Origin: Anaerolineae bacterium
GTDB taxonomy: Bacteria; Chloroflexota; Anaerolineae; Promineifilales; Promineifilaceae
DNA length: 53,313 nucleotides
Assembly: GCA_023384415.1 (NCBI GenBank)
Contig: JAHDWJ010000035.1
Span: forward strand, 1-53,313
Reading direction: 5' to 3'
The notes under the pieces are model-generated. The model saw only the letters and a program-made list of their open reading frames with translations, ran no database searches and was not told the origin of the DNA. Below are positions 16,573 through 25,402 of this stretch, one piece after another; the first letter of the stretch is position 1; each line of letters starts with the position of its first letter. Made by a program: the position numbers and the translations under genes.

Positions 16573-18552
16573 ATGATGCCCCCAACCCCCGCTCACCTGC
16601 CCATTGATACAGATTTTGCTACGACGTTTGCCGATCAATTAGCCCGGCTGGAGTCGTATAACAAACATCTATATCGCCCCAACAGTTATCTGCACAAATG
16701 GTGGGCGCGGCGGTGCGGCACCACCTTTCGGGCGATTCTGAAACAATTGGTAGAGACTGAACGCGGCCGCGACTATTACGCCCCCGGTGGTTTAGAAGGC
16801 ACGATTATTCTTGACCCGATGATGGGCGGGGGCACAACATTGCACGAAGCCATTCGCCTGGGAGCCAACGTCATTGGTGCGGATATTGACCCTATCCCCA
16901 TTTTGCAAGCCCGCGCCACCCTTTCAGATATGCCTTTGCCACAGTTAGAAAGCGCGTTTGCCCGCTTCCATGAGGCTTTGCATACCACCCTGGCTCCCTT
17001 TTACCGAACGGCCTGTCCCACCTGCTACCACACGGTAGATTGGCAGTTTATGCTGTATGGTTTGCAAAAAAAGTGTGCCTGTGACTCGGCTTTGTTTGTG
17101 GATTCCCTGACCCTGCGCCACAACAACGACGGTTCGCGGATTTACCTTTGCCCGGAAACGCAAGATATCTGGCAGGATGGGGTGCTGATGAGTGAAGCGG
17201 TGTCGGTGGGGGTGCTACCCCTGCGGGAAAAGGGGGAGAAGGGGTGTGAGAAATGTGGGCAGCCGTTTGTGGCAGAGTTAGACGTACCGTATTACCAGCG
17301 GTACATGCCTTATGCGGTGGTGGGTGAATGCCCAGAGCATGGCCTCTTCTTCGCGGCCCCGGATGAGGCGATCTGGCAGGTGTTGGCTCAGGCAGAGGCG
17401 TGCCGGGAACTGTTGGGGTTTGACGCGGCCGCGTTCCCCATTGATCCCCATGCCCCCCAATCCAAACGACTGGCCGGCAAAGGAGTTCGCAGCTACCTGG
17501 ACCTATTCTCCAGCCGCCAACTTCTCTTCTTACATCAAGCCATTGAGCTTCTATCTGATTTTGCCCCGCTGGAGCAGCTCAATCTGGCTTTGCTGGTCTC
17601 TACCTCGCTGGAGTTCAATTCGATGCTGTGTGGCTATAAAGGGAGCAGCCGGCGGCGGGCCGGGGCGATTCGGCACACCTTTAGCCAACATGGGTATGCC
17701 TTTCCCCATACGGTGCTGGAGAATAACCCCATTCAGCCCGATAAACGGTCGGGGACGTTGACCAATTTGTTTCAGGCCAGGGTAGTACGCGGCCGCGAAT
17801 GGGCCAATGCCCCCATCGAACGCTGCCTCACTGACCGGGCCAGGCCAGAGCAAATAATTATTACCGGGGAACGAGACAGCGGCCGCGAAGTTACCCACCC
17901 TGAGCTGCTCCAACAGGGGGATCACCGTTTCTTTTTGCGCCAGGGCAGCTCCGTCACCTTGCCTCTGCCGGACCACAGCGTTGACTTTGTAATCACGGAT
18001 CCCCCTTATTATGACAGTGTGCAATATGGGGACCTGGCGGCCTTCTTTCGCGTCTGGCTGCGACAGCTTCTGCCAGACGCAGCTACCTGGGAATACCGCC
18101 TGGATGGGGCGGCGGTAGACCCGATGGTCAATGGCAATGGGCAATATACCACCGTATTAGGGCAAATTTTGCAGGAATGCCGCCGGGTGCTGAAACGGGA
18201 ACGCGGCCGCGTCATCTTTACCTTTCACCATTGGAACCCCAAAGGATGGGCGGCTCTGACTATTGCCCTTAAGCGGGCGGGCTTTCGCTTGATCAACCGG
18301 TATGTGGTTCATGCTGAAAATCATAACTCCGTTCATATTGTCAACCAGAATGCCCTGGTGCATGATGTTATTCTTGTTTTAGCCCCAACGGATGCGGCCG
18401 CGCCACCCATTTCCTGGGCGGAGCCTCAGAACATCCGTGCGGACAACAGCCACGATTTCTGTTATGATTGTGGCACCCTGCTTGGGACCCTGCTCCATCA
18501 GGATATGAGCGAGACTGAAATTAAACGATATTGGCAGCAAAAACTGGCCTGA
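16573..18552 (+). CDS. Zn-ribbon DNA methylase (DUF1156/COG1743-like)
   Basis: A 659-aa amino-methyltransferase acting on DNA. Near the N terminus is the block YLHKWWARR (residues 40-47), seen in DUF1156-type methylases, then the SAM-binding DPMMGGGTTLHEA (81-93) and GADIDP. Three Cys pairs (CPTC, CEKC, CYDC) suggest zinc ribbons in the middle and at the end. The catalytic motif TDPPYYDSVQYGD starts near residue 475. DPPY points to N6-adenine or N4-cytosine methylation; which one cannot be told. It is followed after 25 nt by a NurA nuclease gene, suggesting joint work on DNA in defence or repair. Six octamers lie inside (16763, 17425, 17789, 17879, 18203, 18394), so it is long resident. Confidence 0.85.
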   Translation: MMPPTPAHLPIDTDFATTFADQLARLESYNKHLYRPNSYLHKWWARRCGTTFRAILKQLVETERGRDYYAPGGLEGTIILDPMMGGGTTLHEAIRLGANVIGADIDPIPILQARATLSDMPLPQLESAFARFHEALHTTLAPFYRTACPTCYHTVDWQFMLYGLQKKCACDSALFVDSLTLRHNNDGSRIYLCPETQDIWQDGVLMSEAVSVGVLPLREKGEKGCEKCGQPFVAELDVPYYQRYMPYAVVGECPEHGLFFAAPDEAIWQVLAQAEACRELLGFDAAAFPIDPHAPQSKRLAGKGVRSYLDLFSSRQLLFLHQAIELLSDFAPLEQLNLALLVSTSLEFNSMLCGYKGSSRRRAGAIRHTFSQHGYAFPHTVLENNPIQPDKRSGTLTNLFQARVVRGREWANAPIERCLTDRARPEQIIITGERDSGREVTHPELLQQGDHRFFLRQGSSVTLPLPDHSVDFVITDPPYYDSVQYGDLAAFFRVWLRQLLPDAATWEYRLDGAAVDPMVNGNGQYTTVLGQILQECRRVLKRERGRVIFTFHHWNPKGWAALTIALKRAGFRLINRYVVHAENHNSVHIVNQNALVHDVILVLAPTDAAAPPISWAEPQNIRADNSHDFCYDCGTLLGTLLHQDMSETEIKRYWQQKLA

Positions 18553-18577
18553 TTTTTGCCACCCAGGTAGCTACTTT

Positions 18578-19780
18578 ATGACGCTGGAATTTGAAAAACT
18601 CAGCCAGGATATTGACCGGATGGGGCGGACGACGCGCAACCGGCAGCAGCTGCGCCAACAGCAGTTGGCTGAAGTTCGGCAGCGATTAAGCCAACATGCT
18701 ACTGATTGGGAAACGCTACGTGATTGCGTGGGCCGGGCCAGGAATGAGGTAGGAGAAAAGCTGTTTTGGGCCGCCCTGCCAGTTGGTGAACATGAACCAC
18801 TCAATGAGGGGATTCCTTGCCCAAAGTCGCCCCTTCATGCTACCCTCTTCGCTACCGACGGCTCCCAAATCATGCCGGATCGCCATGCCCCATTTTTATA
18901 TTACGTCATCAACGTTGGGGTAATGGTGTATCATCACGGCGACGGCTGCGCTCCAGAGGCGTTGAGTTTCCCCCAAATCCATTACCCCAGTGATGACCCG
19001 GATGAGAATTTGCTGGCCTTTACCCCGGCCAGTGTAAGTATTAAACGGGACCTGGCGGAAATTAGCACCCTGGCCCGGACAGTGTGGGAAAATCGGTACG
19101 CGGCCGCGCCCCTCATCGCCATCTTAGACCAACGGTTACTTTACTGGCCCATTGGCAGCCTGGACAGCTCCGAACATGAAAGCACCATCGAAACCTGGCT
19201 GGAAAAAATGGATGATATCCGGGGCTGCAATGCGATATTAGCCGGATATATTGACCGCCCCAACAAAATTTCCGTCCTAAACATGCTCGAATCGCTCAAA
19301 GTAGGCACACCTCAGTTCGACAGCGGCCGCTTCAGCCGTCAGGGGCAAAGCCTGACCGACGTAGATTTGTTCAGTGAAATCCTCAACCCAGGGGAACGCA
19401 GCCCCGTCTTCATGGACATCTCCAGCCGCAATAAACGGTTTGAACAGGCCGGGCAGGCCGTCTGTTTCTTTTACCTGAACCCCAGCCGCAGCGAAAAACA
19501 GATCGCCCGGGTAGACGTGCCCATCTGGGCCGCCCAAGACCCAGCCCTTATCAGCCAGCTTCATGCCCTGCTCTACCACCAATGCCAGATACTTCTGGGC
19601 AATTACCCATACATCCTCACCCGCGCCGATGAAGTCGCTGTGGTGGGCAAGCAGGATCAGGCCTATCTGGATAGCTGGATCGCCCTGACCATGCAAAAAC
19701 ATGGGGTGATGGGCAGCCAGACCAACAAACAAAACACCAAAGAAATCGCTCGCGCCGGCAAAACACGCCATGAAATGTAA
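18578..19780 (+). CDS. NurA-domain nuclease
   Basis: A 400-aa protein with the NurA signature: FATDGSQIMPDRHAPFLYY, where Asp94 is the first metal-binding acid, then AILDQRLLYW and the C-terminal region AYLDSWIALTMQKHGVM. The first 60 residues form a predicted coiled coil (RQQLRQQQLAEVRQRLSQH). NurA enzymes are Mn-dependent 5'-3' nucleases that resect DNA ends together with the HerA translocase. No HerA gene is in the window, but a HAS-barrel protein (HerA N-terminal fold) is encoded 1.3 kb downstream. It probably forms an operon with the upstream methylase. Octamers at 19100 and 19323. Confidence 0.82.
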   Translation: MTLEFEKLSQDIDRMGRTTRNRQQLRQQQLAEVRQRLSQHATDWETLRDCVGRARNEVGEKLFWAALPVGEHEPLNEGIPCPKSPLHATLFATDGSQIMPDRHAPFLYYVINVGVMVYHHGDGCAPEALSFPQIHYPSDDPDENLLAFTPASVSIKRDLAEISTLARTVWENRYAAAPLIAILDQRLLYWPIGSLDSSEHESTIETWLEKMDDIRGCNAILAGYIDRPNKISVLNMLESLKVGTPQFDSGRFSRQGQSLTDVDLFSEILNPGERSPVFMDISSRNKRFEQAGQAVCFFYLNPSRSEKQIARVDVPIWAAQDPALISQLHALLYHQCQILLGNYPYILTRADEVAVVGKQDQAYLDSWIALTMQKHGVMGSQTNKQNTKEIARAGKTRHEM

Positions 19781-19801
19781 AATGCGTTGTATAGATAAAA
19801 G

Positions 19802-20998
19802 ATGAAGCCAGAATTATTTCAGACTAGCAGTGCAGGTGAGGTGATCAAGATCGGCACAGGAGAGGTAGGGTATTGGGCATTTGTCCCAAACCCATTACCC
19901 CCTAAGCTAGATTTGTCACGTGCGCTCATCAAAAAGCTTTCAACAGCGGATCATGCTTTGGGGGAGTTATCTGGTTTAGGTCGAATGCTTACCAACCCCG
20001 ATTTACTTGTTTTGCCTTTTACCCGACGCGAAGCGGTACTATCTTCCCGTATAGAGGGAACACAGGCCACTATTTACGATTTATATGCCTACGAGGCTGG
20101 GCAGCTCTATTTACCTGGCCTGACTCCTGGTGTGCCCCTTGACGATGTGAAAGAAGTTGTCAACTATGTCAAAGCTTTGGAATATGGTTTAGCTGCTTTG
20201 CAGCGTTTGCCGATAAGTTTGCGCCTGATACGTGAAATTCATGCCCAATTAATGTCAGGTGTCCGAGGTGATAAAGCAACCCCTGGGGAATTTCGCCGCA
20301 CCCAAAATTGGATCGGACGCCCCGGTTGTACCCTTCGTGAAGCAGATTTTGTCCCACCCCCAATACCGCAAATGCTCGAAGCTCTCAATCAATGGGAAAA
20401 ATATATTCACCAGGAAGATGACAACCCAGCCCTCATTCGTTTGGCGTTGATCCATTATCAGTTTGAAGCTATACACCCATTTTTAGATGGTAATGGTCGT
20501 GTTGGTCGGTTGCTAAATACCTTTTTGCTGATTACCTGGGGACTGCTTTCACACCCATTGCTTTATCTCAGTGCCTATTTCCAGGAGCATCGTACTGATT
20601 ATTATGAATTGTTGCGCGGTGTGAGTGAACGGGGAGATTGGGAAAATTGGCTGCTGTTTTTTCTGGATGGCATTATCACCCAGGCCAATGATGCGATCAG
20701 TCGAGCTAAACAGCTACAGGATTTACAGGTTGTTTGGAGACAGCGACTTACAGAACGAGTTCGTGTTTCGGCGCTGACAATCCGTTTAGCTGATCATTTA
20801 TTTGCAAATCCGATTACCTCTATCCCGCAAGTGCAGAATGTACTACAGCTTTCATATCCAGGAGCGAAGCGTATTGTAGGCAAGCTGATTGAGTTTGACA
20901 TTTTAAGACCAATGAATGAATCAAACTACAAAAAGCTATATATGGCAACGGAGATATTGAAAATTATCGGTTATGTTAATATGTCAGAAGACAATTAA
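19802..20998 (+). CDS. Fic-family protein (predicted AMP transferase)
   Basis: A 398-aa class II Fic protein. The active-site motif IHPFLDGNGRVGR (His225) is complete. An N-terminal inhibitory motif S81-x3-E85-G86 (SSRIEG) matches the (S/T)xxxE(G/N) rule, so activity should be auto-inhibited. The Fic_N region (residues 35-110) precedes it and a C-terminal winged helix-turn-helix (about 320-390) follows, typical of the long bacterial form. Family activity is transfer of AMP from ATP to a protein hydroxyl; the target is unknown. It starts 21 nt after nurA. It contains no octamer in a region otherwise dense with them, and its codons are more AT-rich, so it looks inserted between nurA and the HAS-barrel gene. 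Confidence 0.92.
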   Translation: MKPELFQTSSAGEVIKIGTGEVGYWAFVPNPLPPKLDLSRALIKKLSTADHALGELSGLGRMLTNPDLLVLPFTRREAVLSSRIEGTQATIYDLYAYEAGQLYLPGLTPGVPLDDVKEVVNYVKALEYGLAALQRLPISLRLIREIHAQLMSGVRGDKATPGEFRRTQNWIGRPGCTLREADFVPPPIPQMLEALNQWEKYIHQEDDNPALIRLALIHYQFEAIHPFLDGNGRVGRLLNTFLLITWGLLSHPLLYLSAYFQEHRTDYYELLRGVSERGDWENWLLFFLDGIITQANDAISRAKQLQDLQVVWRQRLTERVRVSALTIRLADHLFANPITSIPQVQNVLQLSYPGAKRIVGKLIEFDILRPMNESNYKKLYMATEILKIIGYVNMSEDN

Positions 20999-21076
20999 AC
21001 TTTTGGAACAAAAAGTTTAATTGCTGGTACATCTTTTATCGTTTGGTTTAATTCGCATAGGTGAAAAGGTCTCGAA

Positions 21077-21697
21077 ATGAGCCAAAATGAACAAATAGGA
21101 CGAGTGCTGCGAGCCAGCACAACCGGGTTTGCCGTAGGCTGCCGGGTGGCTCAACTGCAAATCCCCGGGTTTGGGGGATTGGTTAAGGCCCAACCGGTAG
21201 ACAGCCGGGAAGTAGTTTATGGGTTGATTTACCAGATCAATATTGATGATGATCCGGTGGTGCAGCGGTTGGTGTTGGCGGAAGACCCCCCAGTTGAGGT
21301 CGTTGAAGATCAACGGCAAAATCGGTTGCGGCCGATTGAGATGGCTGTTTTGGCAGTAGGGTATCGGCGCAATGGGATGATACGGCATGGCTTGCCCCCT
21401 CGTCCCCCGTTGAACCTGGACCCGGTGGAGTTATGCCAGGATGAAGCTGAGGTGCGTCAATTTACCGATTCTTTGGGGTATTTGCGGCTTATCCTGACGA
21501 CGGCCAATCTGCCGACGACTCAACTCCTTGCGGCCCATATTATCAATGTGTATGAGCTACGCGGCCGCGACGCCGATTGGGCTAACAAGGTCATTCAGGA
21601 AATTATCGAACAGCTTCGCAGCAACTACGACATCCTCATCCCCACCCTGGAAGCTCTCAGCGATGCCTTGCCGGATATTGGTAGGAGTGATCTGTGA
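21077..21697 (+). CDS. HAS-barrel domain protein
   Basis: A 206-aa protein whose first 95 residues read as a HAS-barrel: IGRVLRASTTGFAVGCRV, PGFGGLVKAQ, REVVYGLIYQINIDDDPVVQ. This small beta barrel forms the N terminus of HerA ATPases and occurs as a separate protein in some bacteria. The C-terminal half is helical (RLILTTANLPTTQLLAAHII) with no ATPase motif. With NurA encoded close upstream, a role in HerA-NurA type DNA end processing is likely. The call rests on the barrel pattern. Octamer at 21561 encodes RGRD. Confidence 0.7.
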   Translation: MSQNEQIGRVLRASTTGFAVGCRVAQLQIPGFGGLVKAQPVDSREVVYGLIYQINIDDDPVVQRLVLAEDPPVEVVEDQRQNRLRPIEMAVLAVGYRRNGMIRHGLPPRPPLNLDPVELCQDEAEVRQFTDSLGYLRLILTTANLPTTQLLAAHIINVYELRGRDADWANKVIQEIIEQLRSNYDILIPTLEALSDALPDIGRSDL

Positions 21698-21747
21698 GGA
21701 CTGAGGACTGAGAGAGCGGGAGACTCGGGGATGGGGGGATGGGAGGT

Positions 21748-21787
21748 GGCAAACTCGCCCACTCGCAAACTTGCATACTCGCCCACT
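21748..21787. repeat. Degenerate ACTCGC repeat, copy 1
   Basis: About five tandem variants of (A/C)ACTCGCA/C (AAACTCGCCC, ACTCGCAAAC, TTGCATACTCGCCC) lie between two plus-strand genes. The same words form tracts at 29434-29476 and 36646-36684. Just upstream (21696-21713) are tandem GAGGACT words. Confidence 0.75.
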
Positions 21788-21791
21788 GAAC

Positions 21792-22145
21792 ATGATGGAA
21801 CTCGAAACGATACGCACTTATCTCCATAATAAGCCAGGCACCAGCGAAGAAATCCCTTTTGGGCCAGATGTTTTTGTGTACAAAGTGGGGGGCAAAATAT
21901 TCGCGCTGCTGGCCTGGCCGGCCGCCCCGCTAAAACTTAGCTTAAAATGTGACCCTGATTTTGCCCTGGCTCTGCGGGATCAATATCAGGCAGTGCAGCC
22001 AGGCTACCACCTGAACAAAAAACATTGGAACAGTATCACCCTGGATGGCTCACTCCCAGAAGCCGAAATCTGGTCGTTGATAGATCATTCGTATACCCTG
22101 GTCGTCAAGAGTCTCCCCAAAGCCACGCAAACTCGTTTCACTTAA
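21792..22145 (+). CDS. MmcQ/YjbR-family protein
   Basis: A 117-aa protein starting at the ATG ATG pair; a TTG at 21771 lies inside a repeat and is rejected. It matches the MmcQ/YjbR (CyaY-like fold) pattern: opening helix MELETIRTYLHNKPGTSEEI, PFGPDVFVYKVGGKIFALLAW, LKCDPDFALALRDQYQAVQPGYHLNKKHW and the closing IDHSYTLVVKSLPK. Members bind DNA in some reports, but the function is poorly known. The R2lox gene starts 44 nt downstream. Confidence 0.9.
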   Translation: MMELETIRTYLHNKPGTSEEIPFGPDVFVYKVGGKIFALLAWPAAPLKLSLKCDPDFALALRDQYQAVQPGYHLNKKHWNSITLDGSLPEAEIWSLIDHSYTLVVKSLPKATQTRFT

Positions 22146-22189
22146 GACACCCATACATCAATACAGCAATACACCAGTTGAGGTATTCC

Positions 22190-23083
22190 ATGCGGCCGCA
22201 ATACATTACCACCCAACAAGGTTTACAACGCCAATCCCCCCCCATGCGCCTGTTTGAGAAGGCCAAGCGGTTTGGTATCTGGAACCCCAGTGAGATTGAT
22301 TTACGTCAGGATCAACAAGATTGGCAAAGGCTGAACGATCAGGAAAGAGATTTGCTGCTCCGGCTGACCGCGCTTTTCCAGGCCGGGGAAGAAGCCGTGA
22401 CCCTGGATCTGCTCCCCCTGATCCAGGTGATTGCCCGTGAGGGACGGATTGAAGAGGAGATGTATCTGACGACGTTTCTCTTTGAAGAAGCCAAACATGT
22501 GGATTTTTTCCGCCGGGTGCTGGATGAAGTGGCCGGGGTGAGCCATGATTTAACTCCTTACCTGACAGAAAATTACACGGCCATTTTTAGTGAAGCGCTG
22601 CCCCAGGCGTTGCAAGCCCTGACGACAGATCATTCACCGGTGGCCCAGGCTCGTGCGGCCGCAACCTACAACATGATCGTCGAAGGAGTGTTAGCCGAAA
22701 CGGGGTATCACGCTTTCCACACCGTGCTGCGGCGCAACCAGATCATGCCCGGCCAGCTCCAGGGCATCACCTATACCAAACAGGATGAGTCCCGCCACAT
22801 TGCTTATGGACTGTACCTGCTCTCCCGCCTTATCGCCTGTGATGAAGCGGTGTGGGATGTGGTCGAGGCGACGATGAGCGAGTTGATGGTCGCGGCCGCG
22901 GGCGTCATCACCGACGCCTTCTCCTTCTACGATCCCATCCCGTTCAACTTAAACGAAGATGAGTTCATCGAATATGCCTGGAGTCAATTCCAAAAGCGGT
23001 ATGCCCGGCTAGAGCAGGCCAGGGGGCAATCTTTAGAGACCATTATCCAGATCGCGGCCGCGTCAGAGGAGACAGATGGGTAA
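22190..23083 (+). CDS. R2-like ligand-binding oxidase (R2lox)
   Basis: A 297-aa ferritin-fold oxidase with a Mn/Fe centre, related to the R2 subunit of ribonucleotide reductase. All metal ligands line up: Glu68 in FQAGEEAVTLD, Glu100 and His103 in FLFEEAKHVDFF, Glu165 in YNMIVEG, Glu200 and His203 in KQDESRH. The residues of the characteristic Val-Tyr ether crosslink are also present (Val70 and Tyr160). This separates it from radical-making R2 proteins; it is expected to bind a fatty-acid-like ligand and do two-electron chemistry. I chose the ATG whose last base begins an octamer (ATGCGGCCGC). Further octamers at 22655, 22892 and 23054. Confidence 0.93.
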   Translation: MRPQYITTQQGLQRQSPPMRLFEKAKRFGIWNPSEIDLRQDQQDWQRLNDQERDLLLRLTALFQAGEEAVTLDLLPLIQVIAREGRIEEEMYLTTFLFEEAKHVDFFRRVLDEVAGVSHDLTPYLTENYTAIFSEALPQALQALTTDHSPVAQARAAATYNMIVEGVLAETGYHAFHTVLRRNQIMPGQLQGITYTKQDESRHIAYGLYLLSRLIACDEAVWDVVEATMSELMVAAAGVITDAFSFYDPIPFNLNEDEFIEYAWSQFQKRYARLEQARGQSLETIIQIAAASEETDG

Positions 23084-23189
23084 ATGGCCAAAATATTTGC
23101 TTGTGCGCCGTGATGCTTTTTGATTTTTATGCTACAATGCTACTTGTCTCAGTAGCTAGACGGTATGGGCCGTCAAAGGGGTTTCAACC

Positions 23190-23726
23190 ATGATTGAAGT
23201 CATCATTGATAGCATTCGCATTAGCCTTATTTCCCAGCACCGGGTGGTCATGCTCCGGGAAGCAGACAGTGAACGGCAGTTGGCTATCTGGATTGGTCCC
23301 TGTGAAGCTGAAGCAATCACCATTGAATTGCAAGATACGGAAATGGCGCGGCCGCTTACCCACGATTTATTAGAAAACAGCATCGCCGCTTTGGGGGGCA
23401 AGGTCTCCCATATCCTCATCAGTGATCTAAAAACGGATGTTTATTACGCCACCCTCTTTGTAGACCAGGGAGGGAAACTACTAGAAATAGATTGTCGCCC
23501 CTCCGATGCCATCGCCCTGGCCGTGCGGGTGAAATGCGCCATTTTTGTAAATGAAGATGTGATGGATGAAGCTGGCGTTTACCCTGAACCAGACATTAGT
23601 GAGGCAGAGCATGATGAGCCGTCAGCCAAAGAAGTGGATGAGGAAGATTTAATTGGCCTGGATGCCTTCCGCGACTTTGTAGATACCCTGGATTTTGACG
23701 ACGAGCAAGGCAAAAAGAAAAAATAA
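23190..23726 (+). CDS. DUF151 bifunctional nuclease-family protein
   Basis: A 178-aa protein. The first 130 residues match the BFN/DUF151 domain: IEVIIDSIRISLISQHRVVM, LAIWIGPCEAEAI, RPLTHDLLENSIAALGGKV, LEIDCRPSDAIALAVRVK and PIFV-like AIFVNEDVMDEAG. A charged tail follows, ending in a Lys run. Plant and bacterial relatives have RNase and DNase activity in vitro; the cellular role is not settled. It stands alone, followed by a strong terminator, and lies just before dnaB. Octamer at 23348 (ARPLTH). Confidence 0.92.
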   Translation: MIEVIIDSIRISLISQHRVVMLREADSERQLAIWIGPCEAEAITIELQDTEMARPLTHDLLENSIAALGGKVSHILISDLKTDVYYATLFVDQGGKLLEIDCRPSDAIALAVRVKCAIFVNEDVMDEAGVYPEPDISEAEHDEPSAKEVDEEDLIGLDAFRDFVDTLDFDDEQGKKKK

Positions 23727-23779
23727 TCTGTTGGTTGGGGCTGTAAGCTGGCCGCCCAATCACTCAATTGAAAGAAATA

Positions 23780-23817
23780 AAACGTGAAACGTGAGACTGC
23801 TTGCGTTTCACGTTTTT
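23780..23817 (+). terminator. Rho-independent terminator after the DUF151 gene
   Basis: A perfect 12-bp stem (AAACGTGAAACG at 23780-23791 with CGTTTCACGTTT at 23804-23815) around a 12-nt loop, running into TTTTTGTT. It separates the DUF151 gene from dnaB. Confidence 0.85.
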
Positions 23818-23935
23818 GTTCCCCCTATGCGGTTTTGGTGAAAAATTGGCCCAAACTCTGGAGACATCTCACGCGCTAATCTCCAGAACCAAAGAGACCA
23901 AACGGTAGTTCCCCTATTTTTTGGATAATTAGCCC

Positions 23936-25273
23936 ATGGATATTGAACGTTTACCACCCCACAGCCTTGAAGCCGAAGAAGCTGTTTTGGGTTCATTACT
24001 CATAGACCCGGATGCTCTATTTGAGGTATCTACCTTTTTACGCCCAGACTTTTTTTACCGAGAACAAAACAAATGGATTTATAAGGCGATTTTAGATTTG
24101 CATGATCGTCGTGAGCCAGTTGATTTGATAACCTTGACGGAAGAGCTGCGGCGGCGAGAGCAGTTAGAAAATCTGGGGGGAGAAGCGTATATCATTGGCT
24201 TGATCAATGTTGTCCCCACCTCTATCAATGCCAAACATTATGGCCGGATTGTAGAAGCAACGGCTATGCGCAGACGGCTGATTGCGGCCGCGACCAAAAT
24301 CGCTACCCTGGCCTACGATGAAAATGAAGAGATTGGGGTTGTCATTGACCGCTCAGAACAAACCTTGTTTAGCGTCAGTGAGGAGCGCATTACCCGTGAC
24401 CTCACCCCAGTCAAGCAGATAGCCAAAACCTACCTGGAACGGATTGAGCAGTTAAACGCTCGCGGTGATGAAATCATCGGTGTTCCTACCGGTTTTACGG
24501 ATATGGATCGCCTGTTGGGCGGGCTGAACAAATCAGACCTGATTATTGTGGCCGCTCGTCCTGGTATGGGAAAGACCTCATTACAAATGGCGATGGCTAT
24601 GACTGCCGCCGTGAAACACCAGAAACGAGTCGCCATTTTTAGCCTGGAAATGTCCGGCGAGCAGCTGCTCCAGCGCATGATCTCCACTGAGACCCGCATT
24701 GATTCACAGCGGCTGCGTCGGGGAAATTTATATGATCAGGAATGGCCTATCTTCTTTGAGGCCGTGGGGCGTATCTCGGAAACGCGCATCTTTATTGACG
24801 ACACCCCCGGTATCACCCCCATGCAGCTGCGGACCAAATGCCGCCGTTTGTATGCTGAACATGGCATAGATATGGTGTTGATTGATTATCTCCAGTTGAT
24901 GCAATCTGATTTTTCTAATAACAACCGGGTACAAGAGATTAGTGAGATTTCCCGTGCCCTCAAAGGGTTGGCTAGAGAGTTAGATGTGCCGGTTATCGCG
25001 GCCGCGCAGTTGAGCCGGGCTGTGGAGCAGCGTCAAGACAAACGGCCCATGCTCTCCGATCTACGCGATTCTGGGTCGATCGAACAAGATGCGGACATTG
25101 TTATGTTCATCTATCGGGACGATTACTACAACCCCGAAACCAGCGAACGCAAAAACATCGCCGAAATCAACGTGGCCAAACACCGCAACGGCCCTACGGG
25201 TGCCATAGACCTGTTCTGGCATGGTGAACTGGCTACCTTTAGGAACCTACAGCGGCAAGAAGTGCAGCTTTAG
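23936..25273 (+). CDS. dnaB: Replicative DNA helicase DnaB
   Basis: A 445-aa hexameric 5'-3' replicative helicase. The N-terminal domain starts DIERLPPHSLEAEEAVLGSL (residues 2-100), followed by the RecA-like ATPase with Walker A AARPGMGKTS (about 205-214), the VAIFSLEMSGEQLLQRM segment, Walker B MVLIDYLQLM, and the C-terminal RDSGSIEQDADIVMFIYRDDYYNP with the arginine finger region KHRNGPTG. No intein. It leads a cluster with a DnaD-like and a DnaC-like gene, giving all the helicase-loading parts in one place. Octamers at 24284 and 24998, each encoding AAA. Confidence 0.97.
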   Translation: MDIERLPPHSLEAEEAVLGSLLIDPDALFEVSTFLRPDFFYREQNKWIYKAILDLHDRREPVDLITLTEELRRREQLENLGGEAYIIGLINVVPTSINAKHYGRIVEATAMRRRLIAAATKIATLAYDENEEIGVVIDRSEQTLFSVSEERITRDLTPVKQIAKTYLERIEQLNARGDEIIGVPTGFTDMDRLLGGLNKSDLIIVAARPGMGKTSLQMAMAMTAAVKHQKRVAIFSLEMSGEQLLQRMISTETRIDSQRLRRGNLYDQEWPIFFEAVGRISETRIFIDDTPGITPMQLRTKCRRLYAEHGIDMVLIDYLQLMQSDFSNNNRVQEISEISRALKGLARELDVPVIAAAQLSRAVEQRQDKRPMLSDLRDSGSIEQDADIVMFIYRDDYYNPETSERKNIAEINVAKHRNGPTGAIDLFWHGELATFRNLQRQEVQL

Positions 25274-25307
25274 TAATTTACTGGAGTCTAGCCTTTTTTG
25301 ATCCGAC

Positions 25308-25350
25308 CACTGGTTATTAGTGTATTGGTTTATTGGTTATTACCACTGGT
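25308..25350. repeat. Degenerate TATTGGTTAT repeat
   Basis: Tandem variants (TGGTTATTAG, TGTATTGGTT, TATTGGTTAT) lie between dnaB and the dnaD-like gene, flanked by CCACTGGT. Similar words occur at 37891-37917 inside a coding sequence. Confidence 0.65.
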
Positions 25351-25402
25351 GAGATTAATTTTCGCCAAAGTCCAATAACTTATTGTTGAACGGCTAACGG
25401 CT

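Noticed and set aside
21771..21791. TTG start for the YjbR-like gene
   Set aside because: It lies inside the ACTCGC repeat; the ATG pair at 21792 matches the family start.
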